DNA of 38,249 nt. Origin: Candidatus Binatota bacterium. GTDB taxonomy: Bacteria; Desulfobacterota; Binatia; UBA1149. The first letter of the stretch is position 1; each line of letters starts with the position of its first letter. The notes below the pieces were generated by a model. The model did no database searches. It saw nothing but the letters and a program-made list of their open reading frames with translations, and had not been told where the DNA came from. A program made the translations under genes and the position numbers. Of the stretch, positions 8,228 to 16,872 are shown piece by piece. The stretch covers positions 1 through 38,249 of the forward strand of contig DUBO01000008.1 in NCBI GenBank assembly GCA_012960245.1, given 5' to 3'.

Positions 8228-9444
8228 CGCCCCGGGCCGTTTTTCCCGGTTTCTCGAGCAGCCTCGCTTTGACCTCTGACTCCCCGGTGGGAGTGGTAGT
8301 TGACCGCGCACGCGGCTGCTTGATCTACGACCCCGGGGGCAAGGAGTACCTCGACCTGCTGTCGGGCATGGGAGTGGCAGCTCTTGGCCACGCCCACCCA
8401 CGCGTGGTCGAAGCCGTCAGCGCCCAGGCCGCGCGCCACCTGCACGTCATGGTCTACGGTGAGTACGTCATCGAATCGCAGGTGCGCCTGGCCGCGCGCC
8501 TGGCCGGCCTGCTACCCGCCGGCCTCGACAAGGTCTACTTTACCAACTCGGGAACCGAGGCTGTAGAAGGCGCGATAAAGATGGTGCGCAAGGCCACGGG
8601 GCGAAGCGGCATGTTGGCGTTTCGTGGCGCGTTTCATGGTGACACCACCGGCGCCGTGGCCCTCGGCGGCAACCCCTTGTACCGCGACCCCTTCGTCCCG
8701 CTGCTGCCCCATTGTGGCCTGCTCGAATTCAACGACACGGGCTCGCTCAAGGCCATCAACGAATCCACTGCCGCGGTGTTTGTCGAGCCGGTGCAATCCG
8801 AGGCCGGCGTGATACTGCCCGAACCGGGATTCCTGGCCGAACTCGCCGCGAGCTGCCGCGCCGCGGGCGCGCTGCTGGTGTTCGACGAGGTCATCACCGG
8901 CCTGGGCCGCACCGGCTCGCTGTTCGCGCTTGAGCGCGAAGGCGTGGTGCCCGACGTGCTGCTGCTTGCCAAGGCCGTTGGCGGCGGGCTTCCGCTCGGA
9001 GCCTTCATCGCGTCTGAAAAACTGATGTCTATTCTTTCGCAGGACCCACCGCTGGGCCACGTGACCACCTTTGGTGGCCACCCACTCAGCTGCGCGGCCG
9101 GGCTCGCCACGCTCGAGGTCATCATCGAAGATCATTTACCCGCGCGCGCCGCCAAGCTGGGGGACTACTTTGCCGATGCCTTGACGACCGCCATGCAGGG
9201 TGACGGACTGCGCGAAGTTAGACACGCTGGCCTGCTGCTGGGCCTGGAAATGGACAGCCCCTCACTGGCCGAGGCCTTCGTGGCCGAATGCCTGGAGGAG
9301 CGGCTGCTCACGGGCCGAACCCTGCACGACGACGGCCTCATCAGGCTCGCGCCGCCACTGATCATAAGCGAAGCCGAGCTCGACGACGCGGTCCTGCGCA
9401 TGCAGCGCGCGTTGTCCCGCGCCCGTTCACAGCCCGACGCCTGA
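8224..9444 (+). CDS. class III PLP-dependent aminotransferase in lux-like operon
   Basis: A 406-aa protein from the GTG at 8224, whose bases form a GTGA overlap with the LuxC-like stop; a longer frame from 8125 would lie inside luxC and is rejected. Class III motifs: FTNSGTEAVEGAIK (106-119), FRGAFHGDTTGA (133-143), VFDEVITGLGRTG (219-231, Asp221 contacting the PLP ring nitrogen) and LLLAKAVGGGLPLGA with Lys250 as the Schiff-base lysine. Relatives act on ornithine, GABA, diaminopelargonate or other omega-amines and aldehydes. Coupling to an acyl reductase suggests it aminates the aldehyde released by LuxC, giving a long-chain amine or amino lipid. Prodigiosin PigE is a loose precedent, where a reductase and a class III aminotransferase act in sequence. 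The fold is certain; the substrate is inferred from context. Confidence 0.87.
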   Translation: MTPRAVFPGFSSSLALTSDSPVGVVVDRARGCLIYDPGGKEYLDLLSGMGVAALGHAHPRVVEAVSAQAARHLHVMVYGEYVIESQVRLAARLAGLLPAGLDKVYFTNSGTEAVEGAIKMVRKATGRSGMLAFRGAFHGDTTGAVALGGNPLYRDPFVPLLPHCGLLEFNDTGSLKAINESTAAVFVEPVQSEAGVILPEPGFLAELAASCRAAGALLVFDEVITGLGRTGSLFALEREGVVPDVLLLAKAVGGGLPLGAFIASEKLMSILSQDPPLGHVTTFGGHPLSCAAGLATLEVIIEDHLPARAAKLGDYFADALTTAMQGDGLREVRHAGLLLGLEMDSPSLAEAFVAECLEERLLTGRTLHDDGLIRLAPPLIISEAELDDAVLRMQRALSRARSQPDA

Positions 9445-9479
9445 CGACAGCAGCCACGCAGCCGCGGCCGGGGACGTCA

Positions 9480-10584
9480 CTAGGGGCTCGACTGCTCCAT
9501 GAGGAAGGCGTGGATGAACCCGTCGATGTCGCCGTCGAGCACGGCGGCCGTGTTGCCGACCTCGACCCCGGTGCGCGTGTCTTTCACCATCTGGTAAGGC
9601 GCCAGCACGTATGAGCGAATCTGGTTGCCGAAAGCCACGTCCTTCTTGACGGTGCCCACGTCGCTCAGGCGCTCGGCCTGCAGCGCCTTCTCGTGCTCGT
9701 ACAGACGCGCGCGCAGTATCTTCATGGCCGTGGCGCGGTTCTTGTGTTGCGAGCGTTCGTTCTGGCACTGCACCACGATGTTGGTCGGAAGGTGGGTGAG
9801 CCTTACGGCCGAGTCGGTCTTGTTGATGTGCTGTCCACCAGCGCCGCTGGCGCGGTAGGTGTCCACCCTCAGGTCTTCGTCGCGGATGTCGATCTCTATG
9901 TCGTCGTCGAGTTCCGGGAAGACGTGGATAGAGGCAAACGAGGTGTGGCGACGGGCGTTGTTGTCGAAGGGTGATATGCGCACCAGGCGGTGCACGCCTC
10001 CCTCCGCGCTCATGTAGCCGTAAGCGTATTCGCCCTCGATGGAAATGGTGGCGGTCTTCAGTCCGGCTCCCTCCCCCGGCGTGTACTCCATGATGGTGGC
10101 CGTGAAACCACGACGCTCGGCCCACCTGAGATACATGCGCAACAGCATATCGCCCCAGTCCTGGGACTCAGTTCCGCCGGCGCCGGGGTGAATGGAGATT
10201 ATGGCGTTGTTGATGTCGTACTCGCCCGACAACATGCGCCGCATTTCCATCTCGTCGATCTGCACTTCGAGCGGCTCGAGTTGGCCGAGCAGCTCCGACA
10301 GCGCATCGTCGTCACCTTCGCCGGCCATCTCTACGTATACGTCGAGATCGGTTACCTGGGCTTCGAGATCTTCGAAGGATTTGATTTTCGACTCCACCCC
10401 AGAACGTTCGCGGAGGATCGTGCCGGCGCGCTCTCGATCGTCCCACAGCGAGGAGTCCTGGCTCTGCTCGTCGAGTTCGGCGAACCTGGCTTTCAGCGCG
10501 GGGAGGTCAAAGGTACCTCCCGAGGGCCGAGCTTCGCTCGCGTAAGGAGTTAACCCTCTGGAGTATTTCGGCGTCCAGGCTCAT
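9480..10584 (-). CDS. prfB: peptide chain release factor 2, with programmed +1 frameshift
   Basis: The gene starts at the ATG at 10582-10584 (MSLDAEILQRVNSLRERSS). After 25 codons it meets an in-frame TGA (10507-10509), and the frame resumes one base later as DLPALKARFAELDEQ, giving 367 aa in all. E. coli RF2 is 365 aa and also has its UGA at codon 26. The SPF stop-recognition motif (VRISPFDNN) and the GAGGQ peptidyl-release motif are present. RF2 releases peptides at UGA and UAA, and the frameshift makes its own synthesis depend on RF2 level. Taking the GTG at 10397 as start would lose the conserved N-terminal domain. lnt ends 6 bp upstream on the same strand; the aminotransferase gene is convergent downstream. 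Confidence 0.95.
10506..10521 (-). other. prfB: RF2 +1 recoding site
   Basis: Read on the minus strand: GGGAGG, TAC, CTT, TGA, C. The CUU slip codon and UGA-C context are identical to the canonical RF2 site. The upstream GGGAGG is Shine-Dalgarno-like and sits 3 nt before CUU, the same spacing as AGGGGG in E. coli. The reading frame before the site ends at the TGA and the homologous frame begins exactly one base on. Confidence 0.93.
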
Positions 10585-10590
10585 GGCCGA

Positions 10591-12183
10591 TCACAATTCC
10601 ACGGCTGACCTTCGCAGGCAACAGTAGCCGAACAGGGCTGCCAACCAGGCCGCGCAAAGGTAGACAAAAAGATCGCCCACGCGCGAGTACGGAGAGCGGT
10701 AGTCCCCCAGTTGTACGCGATGATTGACGACCGCCTGCTCAAACAGCGGACTGGGCGAGTGTATCTGCCCGCTTATGTCGACCGCGGCCGACACGCCAGT
10801 ATTGGTGGCGCGCACGACTGGCACGCGGTTTTCCACCGCGCGCAGCGCCACCATGCGCAGGTGCTGCCAGGGCGCCGAACTGCGCCCGTACCAGGCGTCG
10901 TTGCTGATATTAACCAGGAGCTCGGCACCGTCGTTTACAAAGCGCCTTACCAGGGCCGGAAAGATTCCCTCGTAGCAGATCAGCGCGGCCACGCGCACCG
11001 GCTTGCCTTCGGCCAACGGTTTTTCGCCGCCGGCTTGGCCGGCGGGTAGTTGCCTGGGCGGACCTTCGAAGATCACGTAGCTGTCACCGCGGCCGAAGCT
11101 GCCCACCGCTTGCACGATCTTGTCCACCACCGCGTCCAGGCCCCAGGGCACGTACTCGCCGAAGGGGACCAGCTGCATCTTGTCATAGGGCCCCTGCAAG
11201 CCACCGCCAGGCTCCAGCATCCACGCGCGGTTCCAGGCCCTGAGCGGCCCGCCGTCGCGCGACTCGTAACCCGGCGCACCCGTGAGAAGCCACGCACCCG
11301 TGGAGCCGGTGAGCTCGTGCAGGGCCGCGGCGCGCGAATCAACACGAATAAAAAACGGCAGCGCCGACTCGGGCCAGGCCAGCAGGCGCGCACCATCACC
11401 CGCCGAGTGCCGACTCAGATCGAGGTAGCGTTCGAGGATGCGGTCCTGCCAGTCGTCGTCCCACTTGTGGCCCTGGGCGACATTGCCCTGCACAAGGCCC
11501 ACCTCGAGTTCGCCTGTGACATCGAGCCTGGACAGCGAATCGAGACGCCAGGCGCCATAGCCCGCGTTGGCCAGGAACAGCAACACCATCGCCACCAACC
11601 AGGCACGCGCGCGCCGGGGTCCCTCGGCCAGGGCCTCGGCCAGCACCGAGGCCGTGAACACCAGCAGCCCCGACACCAGCCACACCCCACCGAGATCTGC
11701 CGACTGCACCAGCGGCAGCACCGGCTGCTGGGTGTAGCCGAGCACGGCCCAGGGAAACGCGGCCGGAAAAAACGTGCGGCTCCACTCCAGCACCACCCAT
11801 AACGGCGCGGCCAGGGCCGGTCGTACCAGAGCGCGGCCCGCCAGCGCCCGCGACCCGGCCAGGGCCTCGAGACCGGCAGCAAACGCAGCCGTGAAACACG
11901 CGCAACCGCCGGCCATGGCAAAGACAACCAGGGCGCCCGAGAGCTGCCCAAGCTGGGTGTAGTTACTCACCGTGGGCGACAGCCAGTAGAGAGCGGGCAC
12001 GAAGAAACACAGCCCGGCGAGCCAGCCGAGACGGGCCGCGGCAGCCGGTCGCAGGCCCCTCACGGCCAGCAGCAAGGGAGCAAAGGCCAACCAGGCCAGC
12101 GGCCACAGGTCCAGCGAGGGAAACGAAGCGGCCAGCGCCAATCCGGTAACCAGGGCCAGTACGCGTCGCCTGAAAATGGTCAC
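10591..12183 (-). CDS. lnt: apolipoprotein N-acyltransferase
   Basis: A 530-aa inner-membrane enzyme that adds the third acyl chain to bacterial lipoproteins, using phospholipid as donor. The first 200 residues hold about six to eight membrane helices. The nitrilase-like periplasmic domain follows with the catalytic triad Glu272 (LAWPESALPFF), Lys335 (YDKMQLVPFGEYVP) and Cys403 (ALICYEGIFP), matching E267-K335-C387 of E. coli. The start is the GTG at 12183, which overlaps the ybeY stop by 4 bp (GTGA). prfB follows 6 bp after the stop. phoH-ybeY-lnt is a classical order. A short Gly/Pro/Lys-rich insert lies at about 374-394. Confidence 0.95.
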   Translation of the reverse strand: MTIFRRRVLALVTGLALAASFPSLDLWPLAWLAFAPLLLAVRGLRPAAAARLGWLAGLCFFVPALYWLSPTVSNYTQLGQLSGALVVFAMAGGCACFTAAFAAGLEALAGSRALAGRALVRPALAAPLWVVLEWSRTFFPAAFPWAVLGYTQQPVLPLVQSADLGGVWLVSGLLVFTASVLAEALAEGPRRARAWLVAMVLLFLANAGYGAWRLDSLSRLDVTGELEVGLVQGNVAQGHKWDDDWQDRILERYLDLSRHSAGDGARLLAWPESALPFFIRVDSRAAALHELTGSTGAWLLTGAPGYESRDGGPLRAWNRAWMLEPGGGLQGPYDKMQLVPFGEYVPWGLDAVVDKIVQAVGSFGRGDSYVIFEGPPRQLPAGQAGGEKPLAEGKPVRVAALICYEGIFPALVRRFVNDGAELLVNISNDAWYGRSSAPWQHLRMVALRAVENRVPVVRATNTGVSAAVDISGQIHSPSPLFEQAVVNHRVQLGDYRSPYSRVGDLFVYLCAAWLAALFGYCCLRRSAVEL

Positions 12184-12683
12184 CGGCTGTCACCCGCGCA
12201 AGGGCAACCGCCGCTACGCAGCAGGGCGGCCAGGCGTCGTTCTTCGGTGAGCATGCGCTCGGCCTCGGGCGCTGCGCCTTCGTGGTCGTAGCCGAGCAGG
12301 TGCAACAGGCCGTGCAACAACAAGCGGGTGAGTTCTTCAGTCACCGTCCAGCCGCCTTCCTCGGCCTGCTTGACTGCGGTGTCGAGCGAAATCACTACGT
12401 CGCCCAGCGGTCGCTCGGCACCTGTTTCCAGGGCCATTGCCCCTGCGTCATCGCCAGGCACGTCTTCCTGGGGAAACGAGAGCACGTCGGTGCTTCGATC
12501 CAGGTCGCGCCAGCGATTGTTGAGTTCGCGCATGTGCTGGTCATCGACCAACGACACCGACAACACACCGTCGGCTGGAGCCTGGTCGGTGGCCTGCAGT
12601 TCTTCGAGCAGGATGGCCGCCGCGCGCTCCAGCGAAACCGCCAGGCCCGAGTCGGCCGTACCGGCATCGAGCTCAAGCGTCAT
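12180..12683 (-). CDS. ybeY: endoribonuclease / rRNA maturation factor YbeY
   Basis: A 167-aa protein from the ATG at 12681-12683, overlapping the last 11 bp of phoH. The metal-binding signature HGLLHLLGYDHE (three histidines binding zinc) and the earlier TDVLSFPQED block are diagnostic. YbeY acts in 16S rRNA 3'-end maturation and ribosome quality control. A longer frame to 12788 is a shadow of phoH. It is coupled to phoH upstream and to lnt downstream (GTGA overlap). Confidence 0.93.
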   Translation of the reverse strand: MTLELDAGTADSGLAVSLERAAAILLEELQATDQAPADGVLSVSLVDDQHMRELNNRWRDLDRSTDVLSFPQEDVPGDDAGAMALETGAERPLGDVVISLDTAVKQAEEGGWTVTEELTRLLLHGLLHLLGYDHEGAAPEAERMLTEERRLAALLRSGGCPCAGDSR

Positions 12684-13608
12684 CGTCTGCCGGTGTACTG
12701 GCCGTACCGGCCGCGCTGGCCTCGTAAGCGATGATGATCTCGCGTACCAGCGGGTGGCGAACCACATCGTCCTGGTCGAAGTACACAAACTCTATGCCCT
12801 CGGTGCCCTCGAGCACACGCCTGGCATCGACCAGGCCCGAAACCTGGCCCGCGGCAAGATCGATCTGCGTCACGTCACCGGTGATCACGGCCTGCGATGA
12901 AAACCCAAGCCTGGTGAGCAGCATTTTCATCTGCTCGGGAGTGGTATTCTGGGCCTCGTCGAGTATGACGAAGCTATCGTTCAGCGTTCGCCCGCGCATG
13001 AAGGCCAGCGGTGCCACCTCCACGGTGCCCCGCTCCATGTACTCGGCCGCGCGCTCTGGGCCCACCATATCGTAGAGCGCGTCGTACAGCGGCCTGAGGT
13101 AGGGGTTTATCTTTTCGGCGAGGTCGCCCGGCAGGTAGCCGAGTTTTTCGCCCGCCTCGACGGCCGGCCGCGTGAGGATGATGCGGGTGACCCTCCCCGA
13201 CAGCAGCGTGGCCACCGCCATGGCCATGGCGAGATAGGTCTTGCCCGTGCCGGCCGGGCCAATGGCGAACACGAGGTCGCTAGCGCGCATGGCATCGGCG
13301 TAAGCCTTCTGGTTGCGAGACCGCGGCGCCACGCTGCGCCCACGATCACCGCCCAACACGGTGTCGAGAAACTCTTCCTCCAGCGACGCGTTCTCGTCAT
13401 CGCTCAGCACTTCAACAGCGCGCTTGACGTCGGTCGGCTCTAGAACGAAGCCCTTGCCCACGAGATCGTAGAGCTTGCCGAGCACGTGGCCGGCAAGCTC
13501 GGTGTCGTGCTTTTCGCCGGTTATCTCGATGCCACCGGTGGTAATAGACAGGCGTACGCCGAGCGCTTTCTCAAGCGCGAGTGCGTTGTTGTCGTGGCTG
13601 CCGAACAA
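12673..13608 (-). CDS. phoH: PhoH-like ATPase (YbeZ); start uncertain
   Basis: A PhoH family NTPase: Walker A GPAGTGKTYLA, the block RIILTRPAVEAGEKLGYLPG, Walker B FVILDEAQNTT and ITGDVTQIDL. About 311 aa from the TTG at 13608. PhoH/YbeZ works with YbeY, whose gene overlaps its 3' end, in RNA metabolism. The homologous region seems to begin a few residues earlier (DTRRLHELFGSHDNN), yet in that frame there is no ATG, GTG or TTG between the TTG and the alaS stop at 13643. The frame stays open further up, but there it only mirrors alaS. A non-standard start or a start inside the alaS end is possible. Confidence 0.88.
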   Translation of the reverse strand: MFGSHDNNALALEKALGVRLSITTGGIEITGEKHDTELAGHVLGKLYDLVGKGFVLEPTDVKRAVEVLSDDENASLEEEFLDTVLGGDRGRSVAPRSRNQKAYADAMRASDLVFAIGPAGTGKTYLAMAMAVATLLSGRVTRIILTRPAVEAGEKLGYLPGDLAEKINPYLRPLYDALYDMVGPERAAEYMERGTVEVAPLAFMRGRTLNDSFVILDEAQNTTPEQMKMLLTRLGFSSQAVITGDVTQIDLAAGQVSGLVDARRVLEGTEGIEFVYFDQDDVVRHPLVREIIIAYEASAAGTASTPADDDA

Positions 13609-13642
13609 CTCGTGCAGACGCCGCGTATCGGCAAAGCCGAAT

Positions 13643-16291
13643 TCAGCCGACGAGCTCGTTGGCTTTCTCCAGGAGTTTGTCGAGGCCGCTGGGGTCCTTG
13701 CCACCGGCCTGGGCAAAGTCGGGCTTGCCTCCACCGCGACCGCCGACCAGCGGGGCCAGCTCCTTGATAAGCTTCCCGGCGTGCACGCGGTCAGCCAGCG
13801 CGCCCGAAGTCGCCGCCACCACCGCCACGCCCGATCCGGTGTCGCCCGCCAGCACCACCACCACCGAGTCGAGCCCGGCGCGCAGTCGGTCGGCCATCTC
13901 GCGCAGACCACCGGCGTCCAAGCCATCGGCACGGGCCACCACCGCATGGCCCCCGGCTACCTCGCGCGCCGCAGCACGTGCGTTTTCTACAGCGTCGCCC
14001 GAGCGGGCACGACTCTGCTCAGACAGCCGACCTTCGAGCTCGCCCTTGGCCTCGAGTAATTTTTCCAGTTTCCCCACCACTTCGTCGACGCCACCGCGCA
14101 GCAGGCCAGCCACGGTGGAGAGCAACTCGTCGCGGGTCTGCAGCGCGCCCAGTGCGCCTGCGCCGCTGACCGCCTCAACGCGTCTTACTCCCGCCGCCAC
14201 GCCCGACTCGCCCGCGAGCCTCAGCAAGCCAATATCGCCCGTACGAGCCACGTGGGTACCGCCGCAGAGCTCGACCGAGTAGTCACCCATGCGCACTACG
14301 CGCACGAGGTCCCCGTACTTCTCGCCAAAGAAGGCCAGTGCGCCGGTGGCCAGCGCATCGTCGTAGGACATCTCGGCGACCGTCACCTCGAGGTTGTCGC
14401 GAATTACGCCGTTTACTTCTCTTTCAATCTCGGCCAGCAGCTCGGCCGCGACCGGCCCGTCGTGTTTAAAATCAAACCTGAGCCTGGCCGCGTCGACCAG
14501 GGACCCGGCCTGGTGGGTGTCGTCGCCAAGGTGATGACGCAGGGCCGCGTGCAGGAGATGGGTGACCGAGTGGTTAAGGCGTATGGCCTGCCGCCGCTCT
14601 TCGTCCACGCCCAGGCTCACCGTGTCACCCAGCGAAAGCTCACCCTCGGCCACGCGTGCCACGTGCACTGAAACGTCGGAGGCGCCCTTGCGGGTGTCGA
14701 GCACTTCGAGCGTCGCGCCGTTAGAGGTGCTCATGAAACCGGTGTCGCCCACTTGACCGCCGCTCTCGGCGTAAAACGGGGTAACGGCAGTCACGACTTC
14801 GACCTCGTCGCCAACCGTCGCGCTCGCCACAGGCGCGCCGGCCTTGCCCAACGCTATAACCTCGGACTCGGCCAGCAACTGCCAGCTGCCCTCGAAACTG
14901 CTGCCGCCCTTCTCGCGGGCCAGCGCGACCATGCGCGTGAGGTCAACCGCGGCGGCACCCTTGCGACGCGCACCGCGTGCACGCTCGCGCTGCTCTTCGA
15001 GCGCCGCCTTGAAGCCGTCCACGTCAACCTCGATACCGCGCGACCTGAGGATGTCCTGGGTCATGTCGAGCGGAAAACCGTAGGTGTCGTAGAGACGGAA
15101 GGCCGTCTCGCCGTCCAGGCGCCGCGAGGAGCCGCTGGCCGAAAGTTGACCCGCGGCCTCGTCGAGATGGGCCACGCCGCGATCCAGGGTAAGCGAAAAA
15201 CGCAGCTCTTCTTCTTCCACCCCGGCAACGATGGCCTCGCGACGGTCACTGAGTTCGGGGTAGGCCGCACCCATGCCTTCTATGACCGACTCGCAGACCC
15301 GGGCAAAAAAAGTGCCTTCGAGCTCCAGGCTGCGACCATGCCGAGCGGCCCTTCTCAGCAGCCGCCTCAGCACGTAGCCCCGGCCCTCGTTGGAGGGCTC
15401 AATGCCGTCGGCAAGCATGAATGAAACCGCGCGCGCGTGGTCGGCCAGCACGCGCATGGAAACGTCGTGTTCAAGATCCTTGCCGTAGTCGAGACCCGAC
15501 ATCTGCTCGGCCCGAGCTACCAGGCCGCGCAAGAGCGTGCCGTCGTAGTTGTTGTCCACGTTCTCCAGCACCGCCGCCACCCGCTCAAGGCCCATGCCGG
15601 TGTCAACGTGGCGCATGGGCAAATCGTGCAGCTCGCCGGTGTCGTCGCGGTTGTACTGAATGAAGACCAGGTTCCACAGCTCGATGTAGCGAGCGCAACC
15701 GGCGTTTACCTCGCACTTGTGGCCCGCGACGTGCTGCATGTCGCAAGAACCTTCGCCGCGGTCTATGTGGATTTCCGAGCAGGGCCCGCAGGGCCCGGTT
15801 TCACCCATCTCCCAGAAGTTGTCTTTCTCGTCAAAACGCTGCACCCGATCAGACGGTAGCCCCGAAATCTTTTTCCAGAGCTTCTCGGCTTCGTCGTCGT
15901 CGCGATAAACGGTGGCGTAGAGCTTGTCGGCCGGCAGACCCCAGGTGTGAACAAGCAATTCCCAGGCCCACTCAATGGCCTCGGCCTTGTAGTAGTCGCC
16001 GAACGACCAGTTGCCGAGCATCTCGAAAAAGGTGTGGTGGTAAGTATCTCGCCCGACTTCTTCAAGGTCGTTGTGCTTGCCCGAAATACGCAGGCACTTC
16101 TGACTGTCAACGACGCGAGAGGCCGGTGCCTCGGTGTTGCCTAGAAAGATGTCCTTGAAGGGAACCATGCCGGCGTTGGTGAACATCAGCGTGGGATCGG
16201 CGCGCGGAACCAGCGGCGCACTGGGCACCACCAGGTGACCCCTGGACTCGAAGAACTCGAGAAAACTCGATCGAACTTTCTCCCCCCGCAT
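13643..16291 (-). CDS. alaS: alanyl-tRNA synthetase
   Basis: An 882-aa enzyme, close to the E. coli length of 876. The N-terminal class II catalytic domain is clear (FFESRGHLVVPSAPLVPR, TNAGMVPFKDIFLG, HHTFFEMLGNWSFGDYY). The editing domain carries the zinc site HSVTHLLHAAL and later CGGTHVARTGDIG, which clear mischarged Ser/Gly. The C-terminal DHHA1-like domain ends near GGRGGGKPDFAQAGG. The ATG at 16289-16291 has no strong ribosome site. recX ends 31 bp upstream and phoH follows immediately, all on the minus strand. Confidence 0.97.
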   Translation of the reverse strand: MRGEKVRSSFLEFFESRGHLVVPSAPLVPRADPTLMFTNAGMVPFKDIFLGNTEAPASRVVDSQKCLRISGKHNDLEEVGRDTYHHTFFEMLGNWSFGDYYKAEAIEWAWELLVHTWGLPADKLYATVYRDDDEAEKLWKKISGLPSDRVQRFDEKDNFWEMGETGPCGPCSEIHIDRGEGSCDMQHVAGHKCEVNAGCARYIELWNLVFIQYNRDDTGELHDLPMRHVDTGMGLERVAAVLENVDNNYDGTLLRGLVARAEQMSGLDYGKDLEHDVSMRVLADHARAVSFMLADGIEPSNEGRGYVLRRLLRRAARHGRSLELEGTFFARVCESVIEGMGAAYPELSDRREAIVAGVEEEELRFSLTLDRGVAHLDEAAGQLSASGSSRRLDGETAFRLYDTYGFPLDMTQDILRSRGIEVDVDGFKAALEEQRERARGARRKGAAAVDLTRMVALAREKGGSSFEGSWQLLAESEVIALGKAGAPVASATVGDEVEVVTAVTPFYAESGGQVGDTGFMSTSNGATLEVLDTRKGASDVSVHVARVAEGELSLGDTVSLGVDEERRQAIRLNHSVTHLLHAALRHHLGDDTHQAGSLVDAARLRFDFKHDGPVAAELLAEIEREVNGVIRDNLEVTVAEMSYDDALATGALAFFGEKYGDLVRVVRMGDYSVELCGGTHVARTGDIGLLRLAGESGVAAGVRRVEAVSGAGALGALQTRDELLSTVAGLLRGGVDEVVGKLEKLLEAKGELEGRLSEQSRARSGDAVENARAAAREVAGGHAVVARADGLDAGGLREMADRLRAGLDSVVVVLAGDTGSGVAVVAATSGALADRVHAGKLIKELAPLVGGRGGGKPDFAQAGGKDPSGLDKLLEKANELVG

Positions 16292-16322
16292 GTCGTTTTG
16301 TTACAGGTATTGCACGGGCTTG

Positions 16323-16748
16323 TCACCCGTTGGGGTCAGCAGGATCCTCGAACTGTTCGGCCAGCAGCGGCTCGACCAGCCGGGCCACGAGATCTTCGTC
16401 AAAGCCCCGCCTGGCCAGGTAGCGCGCGGCCGCCACTCCATCACCAGTAGAAGGGTCACCGGCAACGCTGCCGCTACGGTCACGGCTTGCGAGAAAAGAC
16501 TTGAGTAGACGGCGGGCGAGCTCCTCCTGGCCCTCGTCGTCGACCAGTCGGCCAACCACCGAAACCGCGAGTTCCTGCTCAATGCCCCTGCTGCGCAGCT
16601 CGGCAACCAACCGTTCGCGGCCCCAGCCCCGTCGCTGGTAGCGGAGCTTGACGTAATCTTCGGCCCAGGCCCGGTCGTCGAGCAGTCCGAGCTGCTCCAT
16701 GCGCTCTAACGCATGGGCAACATCGGGGGGCTCGTGTCGACGCCCCAA
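16323..16748 (-). CDS. recX: RecX regulatory protein; true N-terminus unclear
   Basis: RecX binds RecA filaments and modulates recombination. From the TTG at 16748 there are 141 aa, with RecX-like helix repeats (MEQLGLLDDRAWAEDYVKLRYQRRGWGRERLVAELRSRGI; YLARRGFDEDLVARLVE). The first RecX helix pair is missing from this start. It is encoded just upstream in the same frame (about 16749-16811: AVKQALDLLARSAKSRATLA), but between the in-frame stop near 17010 and the TTG there is no ATG, GTG or TTG. Initiation at CTG or ATA, or a sequence frameshift, would be needed to include it. It follows recA directly, as in many genomes. Confidence 0.85.
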   Translation of the reverse strand: MGRRHEPPDVAHALERMEQLGLLDDRAWAEDYVKLRYQRRGWGRERLVAELRSRGIEQELAVSVVGRLVDDEGQEELARRLLKSFLASRDRSGSVAGDPSTGDGVAAARYLARRGFDEDLVARLVEPLLAEQFEDPADPNG

Positions 16749-16872
16749 CGCCTGCGCCAGCGTCGCCCGGCTCTTTGCCGAGCGCGCCAGCAGATCAAGC
16801 GCCTGCTTTACTGCCGGTATGGTACCTTCCGCTTCGGCATCTTCCGATGCAGCAGCCAGCCCCTGACCCGGT

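Noticed and set aside
5824-9444. Bioluminescence operon
   Set aside because: LuxC- and LuxE-like genes are present, but there is no luciferase (luxA/luxB) or luxD acyltransferase, and the third gene is an aminotransferase.
9480-10397. prfB starting at the GTG at 10397 (305 aa)
   Set aside because: The sequence upstream continues as RF2 N-terminal domain after a +1 shift at a canonical CTT-TGA-C site, giving the normal length.
12673-13947. phoH extended to 13947
   Set aside because: Beyond about 13643 the frame only mirrors alaS and has a Trp/Arg-rich non-protein composition.
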